A DNA stretch of 55,904 bases from Candidatus Desulfovibrio gallistercoris. GTDB taxonomy: Bacteria > Desulfobacterota > Desulfovibrionia > Desulfovibrionales > Desulfovibrionaceae. A program made the position numbers and the translations under genes. Shown here piece after piece: positions 42,952 through 50,702 of the stretch (the stretch's first letter is position 1; every line of letters starts with the position of its first letter). Where the stretch lies: positions 1-55,904 of the forward strand of contig DWYJ01000028.1 of NCBI GenBank assembly GCA_019118745.1. Direction: 5' to 3'. Under the pieces are notes generated by a model, which saw nothing but the letters and a program-made list of their open reading frames with translations, did not search any database and was not told the DNA's origin.

Positions 42952-43329
42952 TCAACGGTGAGGCTCCCGCCAAAAATGCGCGCTGAACCGCCGCCCCCGC
43001 TTGACGGCCCTGTCCGCCAGCCCGGCCCGTTCCAGCAGCATAAGGGCAAAGGTACAGTTACAGCTGTGCCCGGCGGACTCGCGGGCCCGAGAATCAAAGG
43101 AATTATCGAAGGTCCGAAGATCCCTCGTATCCACCAGTTTGCCGCCAAACTGCCGGTACGCGCCATAAAATATGTCCCACTTCAGGAGCATGACGCTCTT
43201 GCCCCGGCGGTAACGGACCCCCTTGTCATCAATTTTAGTGATGGTCGATGTCCCGCCGCCAGGATTGGGCAGCACATCCCCGACGCTGATACAGGCTTCG
43301 ATCAACCGCTTGAACTCCCTTTCTTCCAT
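42952..43329 (-). CDS. Uncharacterised 125-residue protein
   Basis: ATG 43327-43329 follows a perfect AAGGAGGTGAT site, so the start is firm; the longer frame upstream is rejected. The 125-residue protein has an N-terminal helix (MEEREFKRLIEACISVGDVL) and then strands (TSTITKIDDKGVRYRRGKSVMLLKWDIFYGAYRQFGG) and a Cys-containing segment (SAGHSCNCTFALMLLERAGLAD). I do not recognise the family. It is monocistronic, divergent from the muramidase-like gene and bounded on its other side by a terminator. The AT-rich 43420-43500 stretch probably holds its promoter. Confidence 0.68.
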   Translation of the reverse strand: MEEREFKRLIEACISVGDVLPNPGGGTSTITKIDDKGVRYRRGKSVMLLKWDIFYGAYRQFGGKLVDTRDLRTFDNSFDSRARESAGHSCNCTFALMLLERAGLADRAVKRGRRFSAHFWREPHR

Positions 43330-43550
43330 ATCACCTCCTTCCGACCGGCCCGCCCTTTTCGACGGACATGTCGGCATCTTGACGAGCTCTTTCCTCCTTT
43401 CCTGACACGCTGCCGAAAAACAGGCAATATGCCCAACTAACACATTGATATTTATCATAAAAAATAAAAAAGAACACTTTTTGCAAATCCCTTCCGCGCC
43501 GTATCCTCTTTCTACGGGAAGCGGCACGGCTATCTTTCGGGAGGGAGAAC

Positions 43551-44810
43551 ATGACCAATTCTTTGCCGCATATCCGGCCCCCTATGGAGAAGCAGAACAG
43601 CCTCTCCCTGACGCAGGGTCGCAAGTCCGCCGAAGCCGACACCTTTGCCGCCATGCTCCACAAGGAGACGAAAGGCGCTCCCGATCCGGCGCAGCCGGCC
43701 GCCGCAAGCCCCGGCACGGAAAAGACCACGCCGCAAAAGGATGCCGCCACGAGCGAAAAGAGCACGGATGCCCCCGCCACGGCCCAGACGACGGCGCGCA
43801 TGGACCTGCCGGGCATCCCGCTGCACGGACGCGGGGTGACCCCCTTCCATCGTTCGGCCCTCGCCGGGCGCAGCCCCAGCGAAGTCATGCAGGGGCAGCT
43901 CTTTTCCAACGCCTCGCTGGACATCAAGCAGACGCAGACGCTGGAAGGCCTCATGCAGACGCTGGGGAACGGAGGGGACTCGCCGCTCGCCAGCGCCCAG
44001 AATTTCAACATCGCCCGCCAGCTGCCCGGCCTCAGCCTGTCCATGCGTGATCAGAACGTCATCCGCGAGTTGAGCAGCGACGACTACGTCCGCACGCACA
44101 ACCCCTCTGATGCCGCCTCGGCACGGGCGAAGCGGCGGACCGCCCGCAAGCGGCAGGGACGCCATGCCGCCTACGGCAATGAGGAGATCGGCTCGCTGTC
44201 CGCCCGCTTCGAATCCGGCAAGGCCGGCATCTCCGCCATCGGTTATGACAGCAAGGGCGGCACCTCTTACGGCAAATATCAGATAGCCTCCCGCGTGGGC
44301 AGCATGGATGCCTTCCTGTCCTTCCTCGACTCGGAAGCGCCCGACATCGCCAACCGCCTGCGCAAATCCGGCCCGGCCAATACCGGCAGCCGTCAGGGCG
44401 CCATGCCTGACGAATGGCGCGCCATCGCCGCCGAACAGCCGGAACGCTTCGGCAGCCTGCAGGAATCCTTCATCCGGGAGAGCCATTACGATCCCGCCGT
44501 GGCCGGCATCACCGAGCGCACCCGCCTGAACATGGACGAGCTGTCGCCCATCATGCGCGAAGTCATCTGGAGCACCGCCGTGCAGCATGGACCGCGCGGC
44601 GCCGTGCGCATCTTTGAGCAGGCGGACGCCGCCACCAGCGGCAGCGGCAAGAAGTATGAGCGCAGCCTCATCTCCCACGTCTACGATATCCGCTCCGGAC
44701 AGTTCGGCGGCCATTCCGAAGGCATACGGGCCTCGGTACAGAGCCGTTTCAAAGAAGAGGAAGCCATTGCCCTGAACATGCTGGACGGGGCCGGCTCACG
44801 GACTGCCTGA
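43551..44810 (+). CDS. Putative peptidoglycan hydrolase with long disordered N-terminus
   Basis: The 419-residue protein has no signal peptide. Residues 1-200 are low in order, rich in Ala, Thr, Pro and Ser (PAAASPGTEKTTPQKDAATSEKS), and end in a basic patch (RAKRRTARKRQGRH). From about 205 there is a lysozyme/chitosanase-like domain with GSLSARFESGKAGISAIGYDSKGGTSYGKYQIASRVGSMDAFLSFL and WSTAVQHGPRGAVRIF, similar to the hydrolase tail seen in phage lysins and VgrG-related proteins; the Glu of FESG is the likely catalytic acid. Substrate is inferred. Neighbours downstream suggest flagellar assembly, and such enzymes can open the wall for rods, but this is only a suggestion. Confidence 0.62.
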   Translation: MTNSLPHIRPPMEKQNSLSLTQGRKSAEADTFAAMLHKETKGAPDPAQPAAASPGTEKTTPQKDAATSEKSTDAPATAQTTARMDLPGIPLHGRGVTPFHRSALAGRSPSEVMQGQLFSNASLDIKQTQTLEGLMQTLGNGGDSPLASAQNFNIARQLPGLSLSMRDQNVIRELSSDDYVRTHNPSDAASARAKRRTARKRQGRHAAYGNEEIGSLSARFESGKAGISAIGYDSKGGTSYGKYQIASRVGSMDAFLSFLDSEAPDIANRLRKSGPANTGSRQGAMPDEWRAIAAEQPERFGSLQESFIRESHYDPAVAGITERTRLNMDELSPIMREVIWSTAVQHGPRGAVRIFEQADAATSGSGKKYERSLISHVYDIRSGQFGGHSEGIRASVQSRFKEEEAIALNMLDGAGSRTA

Positions 44811-44858
44811 GCGCCCCTTGCGGCCGGAAGGTCTTGCCTGTTCCGGCCATCAGGAGGT

Positions 44859-44904
44859 ACAGCCAGAGGAGGACGGCCGGCGGAAGCCGTCCTTCTCTGG
44901 CTGT
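44859..44904 (+). terminator. Long stem-loop after the hydrolase gene
   Basis: A 19-bp stem with one mismatch (44859-44877 with 44886-44904, 8-nt loop) follows the hydrolase stop by 49 bp. An 8-bp perfect inverted repeat, 44822-44829 with 44841-44848, lies just before it. There is no U-run, so it may be a transcript-stabilising hairpin or a rho-independent terminator without a classical tail. Confidence 0.5.
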
Positions 44905-44989
44905 CTGAACAACGGCAGGCCATCCGCCGCCGTCCCCGCATGATCATGCTTCACCCGTCAACCAGCCCCGCCGCCTGACTCCTCTCTGC

Positions 44990-46639
44990 ATGAGCGTCGA
45001 TATCCTTTTCCTGAACCTCACCCGCTTCGGCGACCTGCTGCAAAGCCAGGCGCTGCTTGAGGACTGCCGCCGTGCCGGACTGCGGGCCGGTCTGGTCTGC
45101 CTGGACAACTTCGCGGCCGCCCTGCCGCTTTTGCGCTCCCTGCCGGAAGCCTGGCCCCTGCCGGGCGCGGAGTTCCTCCGGCGACTGGACGGCAAGGGCC
45201 CCGGCCGGAGCTGGCATGACGCCCCCGCCCTGCTGCTGGACTTCGTGGCCCGCGTGCGGCAGGAGGCCGCCCCGCGGCACGTCGTCAACCTGACGGCCAC
45301 TCTGCCCGCCCGGCTGCTGGCCTCCCTGCTGGCCCCCACCCCGGAGGAGGTCACCGGCTTCGCTCTGGATCGCGAAGGTTTCGGCTTCTGCCGGGGCAAC
45401 TGGGCCGCCTACCTCTGCGGCACCACCCTCAAGCGCTGCAATGCCCCTTTCAATATGCAGGACATGTTCCGCATGGCCGCCCGACCCGCCGTGCAACGGC
45501 TCGGCAACGACCCCGCCGCCGGGGAGGCGATGCGCGGCGGCCGCCTGCTGCCGCCTTCGGATGAGGCCACCGCGCAGGCCGAGGCCCTGCTGGCCGGCGC
45601 GCCGGAAGGCTGTCGCGGCTTCGTCGGCCTGCAGCTCGGCGCGAGCCACCCCGCGCGCCAATGGCCGCAAGAAGCCTTTGCCCGCACAGGCGACGGCCTG
45701 TGGCAGGCGGCACGTCTCTGCCCCGTACTGCTGGGCACGCCTGCCGAAAAACCGCTGGCCCGCGCCTATGCCCAGCATGCGCGCGGCCCGTTCCTCGATG
45801 CCGTGGGGGCCACCAGCCTCCCCGTGCTGGCGGGGCTCGTGGCGCGCCTGCGTCTGCTGGTGACCAACGACACCGGCACCATGCACCTTGCCGCCGGGCT
45901 GGGCATCCCCTCGCTGGCCATCTTCCTGGCCACGGCGCAGGCCTGGGATACGGGCCCCTATCTGGAAGGCTGCTGCTGCCTTGAGCCCGCCCTGCCCTGT
46001 CATCCCTGCGGCTTCAAGCATGTCTGCGCCCATGACGGTGGCTGCCGCCGGCATATCTCTCCGCGTACCGTCCTGCGTCTGGCGCTGGGCTGGCTGGAAT
46101 CCGGCCGCTGGGACAGCGGCGTGGACCCCGCCCTGCGGCAGGAGGCGCGCGTCTGGCTGACCACGCGGGACGCCGGCGGCTTTGCCGATCTTGTCTGCCT
46201 GAGCGGGCATGAACACGAGGACCGCAGCCTCTGGCTGCGCCTGCAACGCCGTTTCTGGCAGCCTTTCCTCGACGGCATGGACGGCGCGCCTGCCGCGGCC
46301 GCCCCCTCCGATCTGCCGGACGACTTCCCGGCCGCCGTGAAGGCCTCCGAAACGGCCCGCAGCCTGCTGCCCGCCCTGCGCGAGGCGGAACACTTCCTGG
46401 CGGCCCTGCCCGATCAATGCCGTCTGGCCGCTGCCGGGCATCCCCGCATGGGGCAGCTCCTCCTGCGCGCCTGCGACCATATCCAGCGTCTGCTGGAAAA
46501 CCGGGATGAGCTGGCCTCTCTCAGTTATTTCTGGCACGAGGCGCGGCAGGCGCGAGGCGACGAACTGGACGCGCTGGCCGGGCTCGCAAGGTCGTTTTCG
46601 CAGCATCTCGCAGGCCTGAACGCGCTCCTGAGCTCTTGA
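44990..46639 (+). CDS. GT9 heptosyltransferase-like glycosyltransferase
   Basis: The 549-residue protein belongs to glycosyltransferase family 9 (ADP-heptose:LPS heptosyltransferase type). It begins ILFLNLTRFGDLLQSQ, and residues 200-310 show GFVGLQLGASHPARQWP, LLGTPAEKPL and LLVTNDTGTMHLAAGLGIPSLAIFLATAQAWDTGPY, the donor-binding face. A Cys-rich stretch (CCCLEPALPCHPCGFKHVCAHDGGCRRH, about 325-350) is typical of Desulfovibrio members. A C-terminal helical region of about 150 residues follows. Whether it works on LPS or on flagellin is unclear; the small coiled-coil genes downstream favour a flagellar locus. Confidence 0.82.
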   Translation: MSVDILFLNLTRFGDLLQSQALLEDCRRAGLRAGLVCLDNFAAALPLLRSLPEAWPLPGAEFLRRLDGKGPGRSWHDAPALLLDFVARVRQEAAPRHVVNLTATLPARLLASLLAPTPEEVTGFALDREGFGFCRGNWAAYLCGTTLKRCNAPFNMQDMFRMAARPAVQRLGNDPAAGEAMRGGRLLPPSDEATAQAEALLAGAPEGCRGFVGLQLGASHPARQWPQEAFARTGDGLWQAARLCPVLLGTPAEKPLARAYAQHARGPFLDAVGATSLPVLAGLVARLRLLVTNDTGTMHLAAGLGIPSLAIFLATAQAWDTGPYLEGCCCLEPALPCHPCGFKHVCAHDGGCRRHISPRTVLRLALGWLESGRWDSGVDPALRQEARVWLTTRDAGGFADLVCLSGHEHEDRSLWLRLQRRFWQPFLDGMDGAPAAAAPSDLPDDFPAAVKASETARSLLPALREAEHFLAALPDQCRLAAAGHPRMGQLLLRACDHIQRLLENRDELASLSYFWHEARQARGDELDALAGLARSFSQHLAGLNALLSS

Positions 46640-46750
46640 TAAGGTACATTTTTTGCTTTATCCTTTTCAGACCCTGATAGGGAAAATTTTGCCGACGTGT
46701 CCCCGCCTTCCGACGGGAGCTCCCACTTTGCGCTGATGCGAGGAGGTTTT

Positions 46751-47356
46751 ATGATCATTGTGGACGGCCGTAACAGCGGCAAGGAAATTTCCAACTTTGC
46801 CAATCTCGAGGAGATCCTCGTGGATGTCATGGAAGGTGAAGGCATGGAAAATCGTGTGGTCACCGACGTTCTGGTGAACAACGAGCAGTTTTCCGAAATC
46901 TATCCGCATCAGGCCGAAGATATTTCCACCGCCTCCATCACTTCCGTGGAAGTACGCTCCATCGAGGCCTCGGAGATGGCTCTGGCCATCGCCGGCGAAA
47001 TGGAAAAGGTCACCCTCATGATGGAAAAGGCCGCCCATGAGATCGCCCGCCTTTTCCGCGAGGCTTCCAATACCGACGCTCTTGAGCTGCTGCAGGATCT
47101 GCTGGACGTCAACCGTGACTTCCTGAACATGCTTGCCCTGCTGCGTACCCAGTACCTCAAAGGGGCCAAGGGGGACGACCTCAGTATCCGGGAGGAAAAA
47201 TTTACCAGCCTGCTCTCGGAAATGACCGAAGTTTTCGAAAGCGAAGACTGGATCCTGCTGGCCGACCTCCTCGAATACGAATTCGCCCCCCTGTGCATCG
47301 AGTGGCGCACCACCAGCCAGAACGTCTACAAGGCCATGCAGGAACAGAAAGCCTAG
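46751..47356 (+). CDS. Conserved protein of the flagellar-type locus, unknown
   Basis: ATG 46751 follows AGGAGG, giving 201 residues: MIIVDGRNSGKEISNFANLEEILVDVMEGEGMENRVVTDVLVNNEQFSEIYPHQAEDIS forms a compact N-terminal domain, and from about residue 70 on the protein is helical (MEKAAHEIARLFREASNTDALELLQDLLDVNRDFLNMLALL). It is acidic and soluble. I know it only as a gene found between GT9 and small chaperone-like genes in Desulfovibrio; no function is proposed. It is probably cotranscribed with the next gene (16 bp between). Confidence 0.68.
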   Translation: MIIVDGRNSGKEISNFANLEEILVDVMEGEGMENRVVTDVLVNNEQFSEIYPHQAEDISTASITSVEVRSIEASEMALAIAGEMEKVTLMMEKAAHEIARLFREASNTDALELLQDLLDVNRDFLNMLALLRTQYLKGAKGDDLSIREEKFTSLLSEMTEVFESEDWILLADLLEYEFAPLCIEWRTTSQNVYKAMQEQKA

Positions 47357-47372
47357 CCGAATGGGGGGAAAC

Positions 47373-47696
47373 ATGTCGCAGTCTCTGCAATTGCTGGATC
47401 AGGCCTTTCAGCTGGGACGGCTGGAACGCGAAGCCCTGCGCGGCAAGAACTATGACCTTGCCGTGGAGCTTTCCGAACAGCGCCAGGCGCTGACGCAGAA
47501 AGCCTGGGAAAACCTCGGCGAGAGCGACCGCCCCGCCTATCTTGACCGCCTGCTGCGCATAGCCGATCTGCAAAAGGAATTGAGCGAACTGGCGCGCACG
47601 GCGCACAGCAGCATCCTGTCGGCCCTCCAGGGCTCGCGCCGCCAGAAAAAACGCCTGTCCGGCTACCAGCGCACCATCGCGCTCAGCCTGCAATAG
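47373..47696 (+). CDS. Small helical protein, FlgN/FliT-chaperone-like
   Basis: The 107-residue product (start ATG 47373; ATG 47361 in frame is also possible) is all-helical: LQLLDQAFQLGRLEREALRGKNYDLAVELSEQRQALTQKAW, then LDRLLRIADLQKELSELA. Short helical hairpins of this size with an LxxQ/R pattern are typical of flagellar export chaperones FlgN and FliT, but motif evidence is weak. It is the last gene of the block and a strong terminator follows 22 bp downstream. Confidence 0.6.
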   Translation: MSQSLQLLDQAFQLGRLEREALRGKNYDLAVELSEQRQALTQKAWENLGESDRPAYLDRLLRIADLQKELSELARTAHSSILSALQGSRRQKKRLSGYQRTIALSLQ

Positions 47697-47717
47697 ATTT
47701 TTGCCATGACGGGAACG

Positions 47718-47758
47718 AAACGGGGAAGCGTCGAAATGACGTTTCCCCGTTTGTTTTT
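47718..47758 (+). terminator. Strong rho-independent terminator
   Basis: AAACGGGGAA plus GCGTC (47718-47732) pairs with GACGTTTCCCCGTTT (47738-47752), 15 bp with one G-T pair and a 5-nt loop. TTTGTTTTTC follows. It closes the GT9-to-chaperone transcript. Confidence 0.93.
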
Positions 47759-48277
47759 CATCGACGGCTCCCGCCTCGCTGCTTGCAGCGCACTGCCTGC
47801 CGAGCATTGCGGAAGCGGCGTACGCCGCCTTCGACAATGCGCGGCGCATCCCTGCGAAGCTGGCCGCCTCCGGCCCGAATGATGTTGAGGGCGAGGCATT
47901 TTGATGGTATCCGGCAGCTATCTCAAAAACGGGCCGACGAATACATGCTGCACAGCCACAGCGCCTGCCCCTCCCGGCGGAGAGAGAATTCGGCATGCCC
48001 CGTACACAAGCAGGTGAACAATGCAAAGACGACGGCGGAACGGCAACTCCATGAATACATAGCCCCCGGCAGGGACGTCTTCCTGGGGAGCCGCTCTGCA
48101 TTTCCCGGAGGTAGTCACCGTTCCCTACTATCTGTCAGTATCGCCAGTTTTCAAAAATCAATCATTCCTCAGGGAGAAAACCATGCGGATATATTATGCC
48201 GCCAGGGGACTGCGCGGCAAACCTTATCACAGTGACATCATAAACAAAGATCTGTTTACTTTTTTCAGGGTAAATGC
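47759..48277. other. 519-bp region without a supported gene
   Basis: Long open frames here (for example 47783-48235 plus and 47202-48101 minus) have the Arg/Ser/Ala-biased look of shadow frames and no ribosome site. One plus-strand stretch (about 47790-47905) reads IAEAAYAAFDNARRIPAKL, which looks protein-like and ends at TGA 47903, so it might be a gene remnant. Near the end, AGGGAGAAAACC precedes ATG 48183, which opens a short frame discussed with the next gene. Confidence 0.35.
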
Positions 48278-49108
48278 TTGCATCGCATCCCCTCTGAAGA
48301 AAAGTTGCTCACTGCCGGCGCTTTTCCCAAATTCCATATGGATATGGGGGAATACACGGATTACGAATACGTATGCGAGAAAGGAACATTCTATATTCCC
48401 AAAAGCATTTGCATGGGCGAGACTATCGAACCCGGTCGGGTCTTCGATCATTACTTTGTGGTTCTCTGCGGCGATGAGGTGGAACTGCGCCATCTCTACA
48501 GGGATCGGCCGTGGAATGAGACGGTGGGTCGGGATACCGAAGTCACGGATCCTGACGTCATCGCCAAAATGGAACGCACGCTGAGGCTTCTTCTGGCGGA
48601 GAACACCCTCAAGATGCCGGAGCATGTACACATATCGCATCAGGCTCTGTTCAGGTTCCTGACCTTGCTCGGCGTTGCCGATGCCAGAGAACTGGCTGAC
48701 AAGATCCATACCGCCGCGCTCCGTGAAGGATTCGACATTGATGAAGCCTACACCGACGGGCATCTCAATCTGATGCGACGGGCCCTGAGGGATCGAAAAA
48801 GCCTGGACTGGGTGGACTGGAAGGAAGCGCCGGGAGAGGTTTTCGGCTCCTTGTGCTTCCTCTTGCCGCCCGGGGCAGACGAACGCCTGCCCTCCCCCGG
48901 CGATGAGGACGCATCTCCCCCGGAGGTGCTCCACGAGTACAGCTCCGCATTGCATGATCTCTATGGCCTGACGGTTCTGCTGTGGGATACTGGCGGTGAT
49001 GAATACGCTTTTATGGTCGTACCGTGCGACAAGGTTCCCGAAGCGTTCGAGCTGGCCTCTGAGCTGGGCATCACCCTGCAGCATGTTGAAGAGCAGCTTG
49101 CAGAGTAA
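48278..49108 (+). CDS. Acidic protein of unknown function (DUF6630-like?)
   Basis: The frame opens at TTG 48278 and encodes 276 residues; no ATG is available near the start, and the ribosome site is unclear. It is acidic and soluble, with EYTDYEYVCEKGTFYIPKSICMGETIEPG, DHYFVVLCGDEVELRHLYRDRP and a C-terminal VLLWDTGGDEYAFMVVPCDKVPEAF. The last part recalls DUF6630 proteins, from memory. ATG 48183 with a good AGGGAG site opens a different frame whose first 29 codons could be the true N-terminus if one base was gained or lost near the T run at 48260-48265. The gene is flanked by terminators. No function is proposed. Confidence 0.6.
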   Translation: MHRIPSEEKLLTAGAFPKFHMDMGEYTDYEYVCEKGTFYIPKSICMGETIEPGRVFDHYFVVLCGDEVELRHLYRDRPWNETVGRDTEVTDPDVIAKMERTLRLLLAENTLKMPEHVHISHQALFRFLTLLGVADARELADKIHTAALREGFDIDEAYTDGHLNLMRRALRDRKSLDWVDWKEAPGEVFGSLCFLLPPGADERLPSPGDEDASPPEVLHEYSSALHDLYGLTVLLWDTGGDEYAFMVVPCDKVPEAFELASELGITLQHVEEQLAE

Positions 49109-49118
49109 ACAGCGATAA

Positions 49119-49178
49119 AAATAAAATCAGTGCGTTGCCCGGCTCATTGCTGATCCTGACAACGCACTGATTTTATTT
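49119..49178 (+). terminator. Perfect 19-bp inverted repeat terminator
   Basis: Bases 49119-49137 pair perfectly with 49160-49178, with a 22-nt loop. The arms end in A-rich and T-rich sequence (TTTTATTT), so this works as a bidirectional terminator for the gene at 48278 and, possibly, for minus-strand transcripts. Confidence 0.8.
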
Positions 49179-49206
49179 GGAATAGCTGTTGAAAGATCCC
49201 ACATAC

Positions 49207-49240
49207 GAAAAAAGGCTTGCGATGCAGATCGCAAGCCTTT
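49207..49240 (-). terminator. Terminator of the tRNA gene (minus strand)
   Basis: Bases 49211-49223 pair perfectly with 49228-49240 (13 bp, 4-nt loop), and on the minus strand a run of six T follows. It lies 8 bp beyond the CCA end of the tRNA fragment, the normal place for the tRNA terminator, and shows which side is the original chromosome. Confidence 0.88.
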
Positions 49241-49248
49241 GACCTTTC

Positions 49249-49296
<48 letters not shown>

Positions 49297-49402
49297 TTTT
49301 TGACAGAACTTGAAAGAGTTAGACACAGCTGGATAGACTTTGATTTATTTTTATTTTCAATACGTTATCAAAAATAAGACTTTGCCGCGCATTGACCTGA
49401 AT

Positions 49403-49441
49403 GGTTAGAAATTGACGGTGTGGTTAGAAATAGGTTAGAAA
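49403..49441 (+). repeat. Three GGTTAGAAA direct repeats
   Basis: GGTTAGAAA occurs at 49403-49411, 49422-49430 and 49433-49441, between the tRNA fragment and the integrase gene. Short directly repeated sites near attachment sites are often arm-type binding sites for tyrosine recombinases or excisionases. That role is inferred. The rest of 49297-49495 is AT-rich and non-coding. Confidence 0.5.
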
Positions 49442-49495
49442 AATTTTGCCGGTTAAAACCTGCTCCCGCGTATGAACCACAACCCAAGGCAGTTC

Positions 49496-50635
49496 ATGGC
49501 TACCCAAAAACGGCGATACCACCCAAAAAAATGGGCTGGCGTTTATGTGTACGAAACGTCAGAAATGTATAATGGCGCGCCTGACCTGTGTTTCTACATC
49601 ACGTTTAAATCCGGCCGCCGCCTCATCTGGGAAAAGGTAGGCAAAATTTCCGAAGGATACGGGCCGGACGTGGCGGCGGAAATTCGCGCTGATCGGATAA
49701 AGGCCATCAGACATGGCGAAGAAGTCAAAACCGCCAAAGAACTCCGCCGCGAACAGGCGGAGAAAGACAAGCCCTTTGCCGAAATTGCGGATGCATATTT
49801 TGACATCAAGGGGCCGACCCTCAAAGGGTTGACCACGGATCGCAACCGTTACCTTAAACACCTCAAACCGCTGTTCGGCAAGCGAAGCGTCTCGGAAATC
49901 ACGCCCCAGATGGTGGAGGAGCTGCGCAAATCCCTGAGCGAACGCAAACCGGCCACTCTCTGGAATACTCTTGAGCTTCTGCGGCGCATCATCAATTTTG
50001 GCGTCAAGACCAACCGCTGCCCCAATCTTGCCTTTCAGATCGAAATGCCCGTTAAGGACAATGAGGTTATTGAGCATCTGACGCCGGAAGAAACTCGCCG
50101 CTTTCTGGATTGCGCCCGCACATGGCCAGCCCGCGATGTGGGCAATATGCTCCTGCTGGCCTTTTTTACCGGTATGCGGCGCGGGGAGATGTTCAAACTG
50201 CAAGATGAGGACGTGGCCTTTGACCTCAAGCTCATTCGTTTGCGCGATCCCAAGGGCAGAAAAACCCTCTCCATCGGCATGAGTTCCCTGGTGGAAGAAC
50301 TGTTACAAGAACAAATGGCATGGCGTGACGAACATTTTCCCGGCAGCCCCTATGTTTTCCCCGGCAAAAACGGCGAGATGCGCAAAGACTGCACAGCGGT
50401 TGACCGCTTCCGCAAGGCGGCGGGCCTGCCGCCCAAGTTCCGGCCCTTCCACGGGCTGCGGCATCACTTTGCCGTAAGCCTCGCCAACAGCGGCAAATTC
50501 AGCATGGACATGATCTCGGAAATGCTGACACACAAAAATGTGGATTTCACCAAAAAGAAGTATGCCCAATTCCTGCCGGAGACCTTGGCCGCTGCCAGCA
50601 ACGCGGCGGCGGACATTCTCTCCGGCCAACGGTAG
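49496..50635 (+). CDS. int: Tyrosine recombinase (integrase)
   Basis: Phage-type integrase that recombines the element with the tRNA-fMet site. From ATG 49496 (AAGG upstream) it has 379 residues; an in-frame ATG at 49472 would add eight but has no ribosome site. With numbering from 49472: an N-terminal arm-binding part, a core-binding SAM-like domain (about 100-190), then the catalytic domain with Arg236 (TGMRRGEM), H327xxR330 (HGLRHH), His354 (LTHKN) and the nucleophile Tyr364 (KKYAQF). All catalytic residues are in place, so it should be active. It reads away from the tRNA fragment. Confidence 0.95.
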   Translation: MATQKRRYHPKKWAGVYVYETSEMYNGAPDLCFYITFKSGRRLIWEKVGKISEGYGPDVAAEIRADRIKAIRHGEEVKTAKELRREQAEKDKPFAEIADAYFDIKGPTLKGLTTDRNRYLKHLKPLFGKRSVSEITPQMVEELRKSLSERKPATLWNTLELLRRIINFGVKTNRCPNLAFQIEMPVKDNEVIEHLTPEETRRFLDCARTWPARDVGNMLLLAFFTGMRRGEMFKLQDEDVAFDLKLIRLRDPKGRKTLSIGMSSLVEELLQEQMAWRDEHFPGSPYVFPGKNGEMRKDCTAVDRFRKAAGLPPKFRPFHGLRHHFAVSLANSGKFSMDMISEMLTHKNVDFTKKKYAQFLPETLAAASNAAADILSGQR

Positions 50636-50702
50636 CTTTTGCGGCTGTTCCGATTACCGTGTACACATGGTGAGGAAAAAGATAGTATTGTAAGGAGCAG
50701 GC

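Noticed and set aside
47783..48235. Plus-strand 150-codon frame in the gap after the terminator
   Set aside because: No ribosome site, basic/Ser-rich composition and start just after a strong terminator without a promoter; kept only as a region note.
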